In this document: positions 1 to 7,677 of the stretch, piece by piece
How positions within the stretch are numbered: the stretch's first letter is position 1
How the letters are laid out: each line of letters begins with the position of its first letter
From: Rhodothermales bacterium
GTDB taxonomy: Bacteria > Bacteroidota > Rhodothermia > Rhodothermales > JAHQVL01
NCBI GenBank assembly: GCA_041391505.1
Contig: JAWKNW010000038.1
Location: 1-41,636, forward strand
Length of the DNA stretch: 41,636 nt
Direction of reading: 5' to 3'
Notes under the pieces: model-generated
The model's input: the letters and a program-made list of their open reading frames with translations, nothing else
Database searches by the model: none
What the model was told of the DNA's origin: nothing
Program-made: the position numbers and the translations under genes

Positions 1-14
1 AAAGGACGCCCTGC

Positions 15-22
15 TATTTTTG
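15..22 (+). promoter_or_regulatory. Possible Bacteroidota-type -7 box
   Basis: TATTTTTG fits the TAnnTTTG -7 consensus of Bacteroidota primary-sigma promoters. It lies about 115 bases upstream of the ggt start. The matching -33 element would fall at or beyond the window edge, so this is a one-box match only and could be chance. Confidence 0.25.
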
Positions 23-34
23 TTAACACGCCTG

Positions 35-55
35 ATCCCCCATCCCCCATCCCAC
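35..55. repeat. Heptamer run upstream of ggt
   Basis: Three consecutive 7-mers, ATCCCCC, ATCCCCC and ATCCCAC, stand in the non-coding leader. They resemble the heptamers of the array at 36837-36885. A complementary arm, if there is one, would lie left of the window. It is grouped with the other intergenic heptamer elements by architecture. Confidence 0.5.
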
Positions 56-138
56 ACGAATTGAGGCGGGACCTGGAGACGAAGTGTGATGGATTGCGTA
101 CATTGCGGCCGGCAATCAACCAGTCCTTTCGTGCCGTG

Positions 139-1839
139 ATGAAAATTCGCCTTCTATCGTTCGTTCTGGCCCTGCTATGGGTCGTTCCGACCTCTGTGAC
201 CGCGCAAACGGGGCGCACGCCGGCGCCGGCGCGCAAGGGCATGGTCACCAGCAGCCATTACCTCGCCTCCGAGGTGGGGAATGAAATCCTCCAACAGGGA
301 GGCAACGCCATCGACGCGGCCGTCGCCACCGCCTTCGCGCTGTCCGTCACGCTGCCGTCGGCCGGCAACATCGGCGGCGGCGGTTTCATCGTCTACCACG
401 GCGCGGACGGCACGACCACCTCCTTCAACTTCCGGGAGAAAGCGCCCGCTGCGGCCACCGAGACCATGTATCTCGATAGCCGGGGAAATATCCGTAACAA
501 CAGCAACCACGAAGGAGCCCTGGCGATCGGGGTGCCGGGCACGGTCGCCGGGCTGGAGATGGCCCACAAGCGGCTCGGTTCGATGCCGTGGCGGCAACTC
601 GTGGAGCCGGCGGTACGGCTCGCGGAAGACGGCTTCCCCTCGACGTGGGCGATGCAGGGCTTCCTGAAGGGCCTGCAGAAACGGCCCGACCTGTACCCGT
701 CCACCACCCGAGCCTTCCTCAAACCGGGCAACCAGCTCTACGAACCGGGCGAAACCTTCAAACAGCCCAACCTGGCCGAAAGCCTCAAACGCATCCGCGA
801 CCAGGGTCGCGACGGTTTCTACAAGGGCAAGACGGCCAGACTGATCGCCGACTTCATGCGCGCCAACGACGGGCTCATCACGGAAGCCGACCTCGCCGCG
901 TACCAGGCTGTCGAACAGCCGCTCATCCACGGCACCTACCGCGGTTATGACGTGTATGCGATGGCGCCCCCGAGCTCGGGCGGCGTCGCGATCGTCGAAA
1001 TGCTCAATATCCTCGAGGGATACGACCTCAAGGCCATGGGCCATAACTCGGCGCAATACCTGCATGTGCTCACGGAAGCGATGCGGCGCGCCTACGCCGA
1101 CCGGGCCCGGTACATCGGCGACCCCGCGTTTAACCCCGACATGCCCATCGACCGCCTGACCTCGAAGGCCTACGCCGACGAACTGCGCCAATCGATCAGC
1201 CTGACGACCGCTTCCGTCAGCGACCCCGACCTGTTCAACGAGGCCTACGAGAGCGAAGAAACCACCCACGTATCCATCGTCGACGCCGCCGGCAACGCGG
1301 TGTCGCTGACCTACACGCTCGAATACAGCTATGGGTCGTCGATGGTGGTCGACGGCGCCGGCTTTTTGCTGAACAACGAAATGGGCGACTTCAACCCCGT
1401 GCCGGGCAAGACGACCGCGACCGGTCAGATCGGCACTCCGCCCAACCTCGTCGCGCCCGGCAAACGTATGCTCTCCAGCATGACGCCGACCATCGTGGCG
1501 AAAGACGGCAAACCCGTCCTCGTCATCGGGACGCCCGGAGGGCGGACCATCATCAACACCGTGCTCCAGGTCGTCCTGAACGTCATCGACCACGGCATGG
1601 ACGTCGGGCAGGCGATCGAGGCCTCACGCATCCACCATCAGTGGCTGCCGGACGAGACGATCTTCGAACGCTGGGGCATCTCCCCGGACACGCGCGCGCT
1701 CTACGAAGCTATGGGGCACTCCGTGGTGGAGCGTTCGGACATGGGCCGCGTCATGGGCGTGTACATCGACTACAAGGAGGAAATGATCTACGGCGCCGCC
1801 GACTCCCGCTCCTTCGACGGGCGTGCCGTGGGGCACTGA
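139..1839 (+). CDS. ggt: Gamma-glutamyltranspeptidase (gamma-glutamyltransferase)
   Basis: Family role: a secreted N-terminal-nucleophile enzyme that cleaves the gamma-glutamyl bond of glutathione and transfers the group to water or an acceptor, made as a precursor that self-cleaves. The 566-aa protein begins with a signal peptide (MKIRLLSFVLALLWV.., ending near TAQ). The self-processing site is at Thr375 (sequence TTHVSIVD), which becomes the N-terminal nucleophile of the small subunit. The substrate-binding serines are at 446-447 (LSSMTP) and the oxyanion-hole glycines at 467-468 (GTPGGR). The length is normal. A TTG at 61 would add 26 residues before the signal peptide, so the ATG at 139 is preferred. 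It stands alone, with an unrelated secreted-protein gene downstream. Confidence 0.95.
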   Translation: MKIRLLSFVLALLWVVPTSVTAQTGRTPAPARKGMVTSSHYLASEVGNEILQQGGNAIDAAVATAFALSVTLPSAGNIGGGGFIVYHGADGTTTSFNFREKAPAAATETMYLDSRGNIRNNSNHEGALAIGVPGTVAGLEMAHKRLGSMPWRQLVEPAVRLAEDGFPSTWAMQGFLKGLQKRPDLYPSTTRAFLKPGNQLYEPGETFKQPNLAESLKRIRDQGRDGFYKGKTARLIADFMRANDGLITEADLAAYQAVEQPLIHGTYRGYDVYAMAPPSSGGVAIVEMLNILEGYDLKAMGHNSAQYLHVLTEAMRRAYADRARYIGDPAFNPDMPIDRLTSKAYADELRQSISLTTASVSDPDLFNEAYESEETTHVSIVDAAGNAVSLTYTLEYSYGSSMVVDGAGFLLNNEMGDFNPVPGKTTATGQIGTPPNLVAPGKRMLSSMTPTIVAKDGKPVLVIGTPGGRTIINTVLQVVLNVIDHGMDVGQAIEASRIHHQWLPDETIFERWGISPDTRALYEAMGHSVVERSDMGRVMGVYIDYKEEMIYGAADSRSFDGRAVGH

Positions 1840-1889
1840 CGGCAACCTGCGGGAGGTTTGTGGATCTCTAAGAGAAAACCGACACGATC

Positions 1890-2396
1890 ATGCCGCACCT
1901 ACGAACACTCCTCATCGCTTTGCTCCTCCTGATCACGGCCCAGTGCGCCCAGGCCCAGCCGGCCGTCGAACGGGCACGCCAGACCTTGCAGGACATCCAG
2001 GGCTTCTACCTCACGGTCGACGTCGAAGGCACACGTGGCCTGACCCAGGAGCCGCTGCTGGACGTCGCCACGATCCGGCGCCGCGTCGCGGAGCGCCTGA
2101 CGGCTGCCGGCCTCCACATCATCGAGGCGACCGAGATGGTAGAGGGCGAGCGCGTCCCCAACCTCTACGTGCACATCAACATGCTGGACGCCGGCGAGGG
2201 CATCGTCCCCTTCGCCGTCAACACGCAGTTTTTCCAGCAGGTGCAGCTCGCTGAGCAGCGCATCGCTGCCGTCGCCTCGACCTGGGATACCGGACTCGTT
2301 GGCGTCGTTTCGTACGACACACTCGAACTGATCGGCGACACGGCCGTGACCTCCGTCACGAACTTCATCGACGACTATATCGCCGTGAATCGGTAG
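1890..2396 (+). CDS. Small secreted protein of unknown function
   Basis: 168 aa. Residues 1-22 form a clear signal peptide (leucine-rich core, cleavage after AQA), so the product is periplasmic or exported. The mature part has an alternating alpha/beta look: a helix with ERARQTL, a strand FYLTVDVEG, a helix RRRVAERLTAAGL, then strands NLYVHINML and LVGVVSYDTLEL, ending in a helix that contains FIDDYIA. I do not recognise a family. It has no cysteines in the mature part, no lipobox and no sorting domain. It lies 50 bases after ggt on the same strand and could be co-transcribed, but nothing links the functions. Confidence 0.75.
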   Translation: MPHLRTLLIALLLLITAQCAQAQPAVERARQTLQDIQGFYLTVDVEGTRGLTQEPLLDVATIRRRVAERLTAAGLHIIEATEMVEGERVPNLYVHINMLDAGEGIVPFAVNTQFFQQVQLAEQRIAAVASTWDTGLVGVVSYDTLELIGDTAVTSVTNFIDDYIAVNR

Positions 2397-2426
2397 CCCT
2401 CGGGTCACGGTGGCTGATCAATGGTC

Positions 2427-2483
2427 GAAGTTCAAGGTACGAGGAAAGGGGATCTCCTTGATCCTTGAACTTCAAACCTCGAA
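2427..2483. repeat. Intergenic heptamer hairpin B
   Basis: The left arm has heptamers TTCAAGG, TACGAGG and AAAGGGG (2431-2451). The right arm has CCTTGAT, CCTTGAA, CTTCAAA and CCTCGAA (2456-2483). An 11-bp perfect inverted repeat pairs 2427-2437 with 2463-2473. It lies between two convergent genes, where a bidirectional terminator would be expected, but it lacks a T-tract. Confidence 0.75.
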
Positions 2484-2488
2484 CCGTT

Positions 2489-4831
2489 TCACCCGAGATG
2501 TTCGGCGAGGAGGTCTTTGACCACCTGCGGATTCGCCTGGCCTTTCGTCTCTTTCATCACTTCGCCGACAAAGAAGCCGATCAGACCGGTCTTGCCGTCC
2601 TTATACTGGGCGACTTTGTCCGGAAAGCGATCCATCAGCGAGGTAACGATGGGTGCGAGGGCGCCGGAATCGCTGACCTGGCGCAGACCGCGTGTCTCGA
2701 CGATTTCGCCGGCGCGTTTACCCGTCGCCACCATGTCGCCGAAGACATCTTTCGCGATACGCGTCGACAGCGTGCCATCCTCGATCAGATCGATCAATTC
2801 ACCGATGGCCCCGGCAGCCGGTGCGGCATCCGACCAGGACTTTCCGGCCAGCGCGCCGGGTAGCACGTGCACGACCCACGCCGCCACCGCTTTCGGCGCG
2901 TGCCCGAGCGCCAGCGTGGCCTCGAAGAGCCCGGCCAGATCGGAGTCCGCTACGAGCGCCTCCGCTTCCGACAGGTCGAGGCCCAGTTCGTCGATGTATC
3001 GATGCAGCGCCGTCGTCGCCTCGGCGTTCAGATTCTGGGTGACGTCGGCGCGCGTCCGCGCCGCCACGACTTCGGCGGGCGCTTTCTTTTCAGCCGCCTT
3101 CCCTTCCGCAGCCGGCGTCTCTTTCTCGCTGATCTTGGCCCACGTATCGCGTAGCGTCACGATCCGGTTGAACACCAGCCGGCCCGCCGAGGTGTCCGGA
3201 TCGACCACGAAATAGCCCTGCCGCTCGAACTGAAAGCGATCGGCCGGCTTCGCGCCGGCCAGGCCGGGCTCGACGAGCGCACCGGTCAGCACCACGCGCG
3301 AGGTGGGATTGAGGTTATCCAGAAACGTCTTGCCTTCGTCCCCTTCGGGGTCCGGCCTCGAGAACAGGCGATCGTACAGGCGCACCTCCGCCGGCACGGC
3401 CTGCGCGGCGGACACCCAGTGGATGGTCCCCTTCACCTTCCGGTTTTCCCCCGAACCGCCGCTCTTCGTATCCGGGTCGTAGGTGCAATGCACTTCGAGG
3501 ATGTTGCCGGCTGCATCCTTGACCACGTCCGTGCAGCGGATGATGTAGGCGTACCGCAGCCGCACTTCGGAGCCCGGCGAAAGCCGGTGGAATTTGCGGG
3601 GCGGGTTCTCCATGAAATCCTCCCGCTCGATAAACAGCTCCCGCGAAAACGGCACCATCCGGGAGCCTTCCTTCGGCACGTCGTGCGGCCAGTACGAGGC
3701 CTCGTGCTCCTCTACCTTCCCCTCCGGGAAATTGGTGATCACGACTTTCAACGGATCGAGCACCGCCATCACACGGGGCGCCTTGTGGTTCAGGTCGTCC
3801 CGGATGCTGTATTCGAGGAGCGCGATGTCGTCTTCGCCGGTCGCCCGGGAGATGCCGATGCGGTCGCAAAAGGCCTGGATGGACTCCGCCGTGTAGCCGC
3901 GCCGGCGCAACCCGGCGATGGTCGGCATCCGGGGATCGTCCCACCCGTCGACATACCCTTCGTTCACCAGACGCAACAGCTTGCGTTTGCTGGTGACGGT
4001 GTAGTTCAGGTTGCGCCGGGCGAACTCGTGCTGCCGCGGACGCGGATCCCAGGCGATCGGCACGTTTTCGACGAGCCAGTCGTACAGCGGCCGGTGCACC
4101 TCGAATTCGAGCGTGCAGATCGAGTGCGTGACGCCTTCGATCGCGTCGGACAGCGGATGCGCGAAGTCGTAGAGCGGGTAGATGCACCAGGCGTCGCCCG
4201 TCCGGTAGTGATGCGCGTGTTTGATGCGGTAGAGCACCGGGTCGCGCAGGAGCATGTTCGGCGAGGCCATGTCGATCTTCGCGCGGAGCGTGTGCGCCCC
4301 ATCCGGGAACGCGCCGGCGCGCATGCGCGCGAACAGGTCCAGGTTCTCCGCCACCGACCGGTCGCGATGCGGGCTGTTGGTGCCGGGTTCGTTGACCGTG
4401 CCGCGACGCGCGCGCATCTCTTCCTCGGTCAGGCTATCGACGTAGGCCTTGCCGGCCTCGATCAGCATCACCGCGAAGCCATAGAGCTGCTCGAAATAGT
4501 CCGATGCAAAAAAGAGTTTGTCCTTCCAGTCGAAGCCGAGCCAGTGCACATCGTTCTGGATCGACTCCACGTATTCGATCTCCTCGGTCTCGGGATTGGT
4601 GTCGTCGAAACGGAGGTGGCAGACGGCGCCGGGGTAATCCCGGGCGATGCCGAAGTTGAGACAGATCGAGCTGGCGTGGCCGATATGCAGATAGCCGTTC
4701 GGCTCCGGGGGGAAGCGCGTTACGACCCGGTCGCCGTTTTTCCCGGTGCGAAGGTCCTCGTTGATGATGCCACGGATAAAGTTCGTCGCGGGCGCTTTAT
4801 CGTCGCCGGAGTTGGAAACGGGTACTGACAC
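2489..4831 (-). CDS. glnS: Glutaminyl-tRNA synthetase with C-terminal Yqey domain
   Basis: Charges tRNA-Gln with glutamine (class I aminoacyl-tRNA synthetase, cytosolic). The 780-aa protein has the HIGH motif at 49-52 (PEPNGYLHIGH), the KMSKS-equivalent VTSKR at 279-283, and the usual catalytic and beta-barrel anticodon-binding domains up to about residue 560. A lysine/alanine-rich linker follows. The last ~165 residues are a GatB/Yqey domain ending in GKTGLIGFFVGEVMKET and a LLAEHL tail. This appended domain is known from Deinococcus GlnRS, where it helps tRNA binding; most bacterial GlnRS are about 550 aa and lack it. The start codon is GTG. The small gene 4877-5164 lies just upstream on the same strand, probably in one operon. 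Confidence 0.95.
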   Translation of the reverse strand: MSVPVSNSGDDKAPATNFIRGIINEDLRTGKNGDRVVTRFPPEPNGYLHIGHASSICLNFGIARDYPGAVCHLRFDDTNPETEEIEYVESIQNDVHWLGFDWKDKLFFASDYFEQLYGFAVMLIEAGKAYVDSLTEEEMRARRGTVNEPGTNSPHRDRSVAENLDLFARMRAGAFPDGAHTLRAKIDMASPNMLLRDPVLYRIKHAHHYRTGDAWCIYPLYDFAHPLSDAIEGVTHSICTLEFEVHRPLYDWLVENVPIAWDPRPRQHEFARRNLNYTVTSKRKLLRLVNEGYVDGWDDPRMPTIAGLRRRGYTAESIQAFCDRIGISRATGEDDIALLEYSIRDDLNHKAPRVMAVLDPLKVVITNFPEGKVEEHEASYWPHDVPKEGSRMVPFSRELFIEREDFMENPPRKFHRLSPGSEVRLRYAYIIRCTDVVKDAAGNILEVHCTYDPDTKSGGSGENRKVKGTIHWVSAAQAVPAEVRLYDRLFSRPDPEGDEGKTFLDNLNPTSRVVLTGALVEPGLAGAKPADRFQFERQGYFVVDPDTSAGRLVFNRIVTLRDTWAKISEKETPAAEGKAAEKKAPAEVVAARTRADVTQNLNAEATTALHRYIDELGLDLSEAEALVADSDLAGLFEATLALGHAPKAVAAWVVHVLPGALAGKSWSDAAPAAGAIGELIDLIEDGTLSTRIAKDVFGDMVATGKRAGEIVETRGLRQVSDSGALAPIVTSLMDRFPDKVAQYKDGKTGLIGFFVGEVMKETKGQANPQVVKDLLAEHLG

Positions 4832-4876
4832 GTGATTGTAGGCCCGAAGAGGCGGTAAGAGTGAGTTGAGGCGTAA

Positions 4877-5164
4877 TCAGTTGGAGAAGATGCGCATGGT
4901 TTGCTGGCCGCCGGCGTCTTCCATTTTTTCGACGTCGGTGTCCGCGAACCAGCCCTCGTCGGCCGGTTGCGGCTCGCCCATGTCGTCCGGACGCTGGTAG
5001 TCCTTGATTTGCGTGACCCAGATGAGATTTTTCTTGATGCCCGGCGCCACTTCTGTGTTGGGAGCGAAATCGCTCGCAACCCCTTCGATAGCGCCCAGCA
5101 ACTGCCCCTGCTTATTGTACAGGTGCACACGTACGCGGTCGCCGAATTTGATCTTTCCTTCCAT
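4877..5164 (-). CDS. Small soluble protein of unknown function upstream of glnS
   Basis: 95 aa from the ATG at 5164. The frame stays open further upstream, but that extension (basic, low-quality sequence) has no protein-like character, so the internal start MEGKIKFGDRVRVHL is chosen. There is no signal peptide or membrane segment. The first half looks like a small beta-barrel (GDRVRVHLY, then GQLLGAIEGVAS); the C-terminal half is acidic (DMGEPQPADEGWFADTDVEKMED). No family recognised. It ends 45 bases before the glnS start on the same strand, suggesting co-transcription. Confidence 0.65.
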   Translation of the reverse strand: MEGKIKFGDRVRVHLYNKQGQLLGAIEGVASDFAPNTEVAPGIKKNLIWVTQIKDYQRPDDMGEPQPADEGWFADTDVEKMEDAGGQQTMRIFSN

Positions 5165-5616
5165 GATACAGTGTCGTACGGAATAGAGGTCGTACGGGAT
5201 CAAGATGGAACGGTGCGATGCGCCTCGGGGGCGCTCTGTTATAGAGACGGTAGGACGTACCGTGCTGGCGTAGGATCCCTGAAAAGAAAGAGGTTGTAAC
5301 GAAAAAAGACCTCCTTTTTTGATCTTTCCCACGCTTTTCATACTATCCCCGAAAGTCGGCGCCCTGACGGACGATTACCGGAGAGATGGAGGTTTCCATC
5401 ACCGGTTTGTTGCCGCGCCCTGGCCGGCGCGTGCACCCGGCTTTCCACCACCGCCACACGCCGGCAGCCGCGAGGTCCAGACGCCGGCTCGCCACGTAAG
5501 TAGGGGGGATCCGTATAGGGGGATCGATCGTCCGCCCGTGTACTCCCCCTGACCGCGCGTCCGCGTTCCCGGGCGCCGTTCTTTTGCAGCAACCAACACC
5601 CATTACCCCCGCGATC
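5165..5616. other. Intergenic region between divergent genes, no gene seen
   Basis: A 452-base stretch between a leftward and a rightward gene, so promoters for both should be here. The only structure I can point to is a weak AT hairpin at 5302-5320 (AAAAAAG / CTTTTTT, 5-nt loop). I see no convincing coding sequence, riboswitch or repeat. Confidence 0.5.
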
Positions 5617-5985
5617 ATGATGTATTCGGCCATCCGATCCCTGATGCTGGTCGGCGCCCTCACGCTCACCACCCTGGCGCCTTCGTTGTTCGCCGAGCGT
5701 GTAGAAGGCGCCTGGCACATGCAAGTTCTTCTCGACGCGAGCAGCGGCTCCGCCTATCTTCAACTGGAGCAGCACGGAGAGGCGCTCGAAGGCACCTACC
5801 AGGGCCTCCTCGGAAGCGCTTCCGTCAAGGGGAGCGTCCGCGTCAATGAGTTCACCTTCCAGGTGACGAGCGCCGGCCAGACGATCACCTACTCCGGCAC
5901 CGTCGAGGACGGCAACATGCGGGGACGGTGCGACTATGCCGGCGCGACGACCTGCACGTTTCGCGGGATTCGCTCGGAATCCTGA
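5617..5985 (+). CDS. Small secreted beta-rich protein
   Basis: 122 aa from the ATG at 5617; a second ATG follows immediately. A TTG at 5584 would extend it by 11 residues but is unlikely. The signal peptide covers about residues 1-26 (AIRSLMLVGALTLTTLAPSLFA). The mature 96 residues show a repeating G-x-W / L-x-L-x-Q-x-G / G-T-Y-x-G / G-T-V-x-x-G-x-M-x-G pattern (AYLQLEQHGEALEGTYQG, then TYSGTVEDGNMRG). This pattern is typical of small up-and-down beta-barrels of lipocalin or avidin character. The specific role is unknown. Two cysteines (CDYAGATTC) may form a disulphide. Confidence 0.7.
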   Translation: MMYSAIRSLMLVGALTLTTLAPSLFAERVEGAWHMQVLLDASSGSAYLQLEQHGEALEGTYQGLLGSASVKGSVRVNEFTFQVTSAGQTITYSGTVEDGNMRGRCDYAGATTCTFRGIRSES

Positions 5986-6123
5986 GCCGATCTATCCTCT
6001 TTCTGCAGGCATTTCCGTGAAAACTGCGTCCATGCAGGGGATATGAAGCGCATGCGAATGCGCCGCCAGCGCATGTCGAACGATACATAACAGCCAGCTC
6101 GAGCGAAAGAAAGATCCCTACGT

Positions 6124-6157
6124 TGGATGGAGCGTGCAGCCCAACACTCTCCATCCA
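6124..6157 (+). promoter_or_regulatory. Leader hairpin before the secreted gene at 6177
   Basis: A 9-bp perfect inverted repeat, TGGATGGAG (6124-6132) with CTCCATCCA (6149-6157) and a 16-nt loop, ends 19 bases before the ATG at 6177. It would fold in the mRNA leader next to the ribosome-binding region. It could affect translation or stability, or be incidental. Confidence 0.4.
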
Positions 6158-6176
6158 CTACCTGGGGTATTTCTAG

Positions 6177-7595
6177 ATGAAACCAAACATCAGTCGCAAG
6201 CAAAACCTGCGTGGCTGCATGCTGACCCTGATCGCCCTGCTGGCGTTCGGCTCGGCACAGGCCCAGCAAACCATCGACTTCGAGGGCCTCGTCAAAGGCC
6301 AGGTCGTCGGCAGTGTGTTCGCGGACGGCGGCTACGGTCCGGTGACCGTCGTCGGCTCCAACCTCCAGAACAGCCCGGCCGTCAACTCGGCGGTCATTTT
6401 CGACTCCAACTGTGTCGGAGGCTGCTCGGGCGGCGACCGTGACCTCGGATCGCCCAACACGGCGTTCGGCGGCCCGGGCCTCGGCATCGGCGGCGGCCCC
6501 GGCGCGTACCAGAACGATACGGCGCTCGGCAACATCCTCATCGTGCATGAGCGCCCGAGCGAAATCGTCGAGATCCAGCCCGGCCTGCCCGGCGTGACCA
6601 ATCCCGATGACGAGACGTCGGCCACGACGATCACGATCGAGTTTCCCGAAGCGGTGACGCTCTTCAAGTTCACGATCATCGACCGCGAGAGCAACGAGTC
6701 CCAGAACATCGAACTGCTCGGCGAGGGCGGGGTGATGCTCGGCATGTACTCTTCGCCGGCTACCGGCGACAACGGCGTCGCCACGCTGTACACCGACGCC
6801 GGGGCTCCGGGAACGGGTACGGCCGGCGTCGTCAAGCTCGTCATGACCCATAAAGGATCCGGCGGTCTGGACAACCTCGTGTTCCTCCCGCCGCCTCCCC
6901 CGCCGCCCGGCGGTGGGTGCTCGTTCACCCTGGGCTACTGGAAGACGCACGAAGAAGCGTGGCCCGTCGACCAGCTGACGCTCGGCAACACCGTCTACGC
7001 GAAGAGCGCGCTGCTCGGCATCCTCAACGCCTCGCCGAAGGGTGACAAGACGATCATCCTCGCGCACCAGTTGATCGCGGCCAAACTGAACGTCGCCAAC
7101 AGCGCCGACGACACCGACATCGCCTCCACCATCACGGCGGCCGACGCCTGGCTCATAGCCAACGGCCCGATCGGCAACGGCATCAAGAACTGGAACGGCG
7201 GCGAGCCGCTCTCGAGCACGCTCGATGACTACAACAACGGCCTGATTGGCCCGGGCCATTGCGGCGATACGACCAGCGCCTCGTTTGGCGCCGCGACCGA
7301 CGCGCCGCTCTTCGTCGCCTCCGAAGCGCCCACGAGCTTCGGCCTCGAAGGCAACTACCCGAACCCGTTCAACCCGACCACGACCATCACCTTTGCGGTG
7401 AAGGAAGCCGCGCACGTTCGCCTCTCGGTGTACGACATGCTGGGTCGTGAAGTCCAGGTGCTCGTGGACCGCGTCCTCGAAGCCGGCCGTTACGATGCCG
7501 GATTCGACGCCGGCAACCTGCCGAGCGGCACCTACCTGTATCGGCTGAGCACGCCGGCCGGTACGTTCACGCAGACGATGGTGCTCTCGAAGTAA
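6177..7595 (+). CDS. Secreted multidomain protein with T9SS sorting domain
   Basis: 472 aa, exported and probably anchored or released by type IX secretion. A long signal peptide (about 1-35, ending AQAQ) is followed by a beta-rich domain (about 36-235) starting TIDFEGLVKGQ, of the kind seen in bacterial surface proteins. A pure proline run (~236-243) and GGG form a hinge. A second domain (about 248-370) starts CSFTLGYWKTHEEAWP; this GYWKTH-type module recurs in many bacterial extracellular proteins and has no assigned function that I know of. The C-terminal ~85 residues (from 388, LEGNYPNPFNPTTTI) are a typical type A sorting domain ending TMVLSK. The function of the cargo is unknown. The gene is followed by a strong terminator. 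Confidence 0.85.
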   Translation: MKPNISRKQNLRGCMLTLIALLAFGSAQAQQTIDFEGLVKGQVVGSVFADGGYGPVTVVGSNLQNSPAVNSAVIFDSNCVGGCSGGDRDLGSPNTAFGGPGLGIGGGPGAYQNDTALGNILIVHERPSEIVEIQPGLPGVTNPDDETSATTITIEFPEAVTLFKFTIIDRESNESQNIELLGEGGVMLGMYSSPATGDNGVATLYTDAGAPGTGTAGVVKLVMTHKGSGGLDNLVFLPPPPPPPGGGCSFTLGYWKTHEEAWPVDQLTLGNTVYAKSALLGILNASPKGDKTIILAHQLIAAKLNVANSADDTDIASTITAADAWLIANGPIGNGIKNWNGGEPLSSTLDDYNNGLIGPGHCGDTTSASFGAATDAPLFVASEAPTSFGLEGNYPNPFNPTTTITFAVKEAAHVRLSVYDMLGREVQVLVDRVLEAGRYDAGFDAGNLPSGTYLYRLSTPAGTFTQTMVLSK

Positions 7596-7620
7596 ACCGT
7601 CCTGCGGTGAAGGAACGTAA

Positions 7621-7656
7621 AAAGGCGAGGTCGGCTTGACGCCGGCCTCGCCTTTT
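7621..7656. terminator. Bidirectional intrinsic terminator
   Basis: AAAGGCGAGG (7621-7630) pairs with CCTCGCCTTT (7646-7655). The stem continues inward to about 15 bp (one G-U pair) around the loop TTGAC. The flanking A and T runs let it act in both directions between two convergent genes. Confidence 0.9.
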
Positions 7657-7677
7657 ATGTTGTGGGTCAAACCTGTA

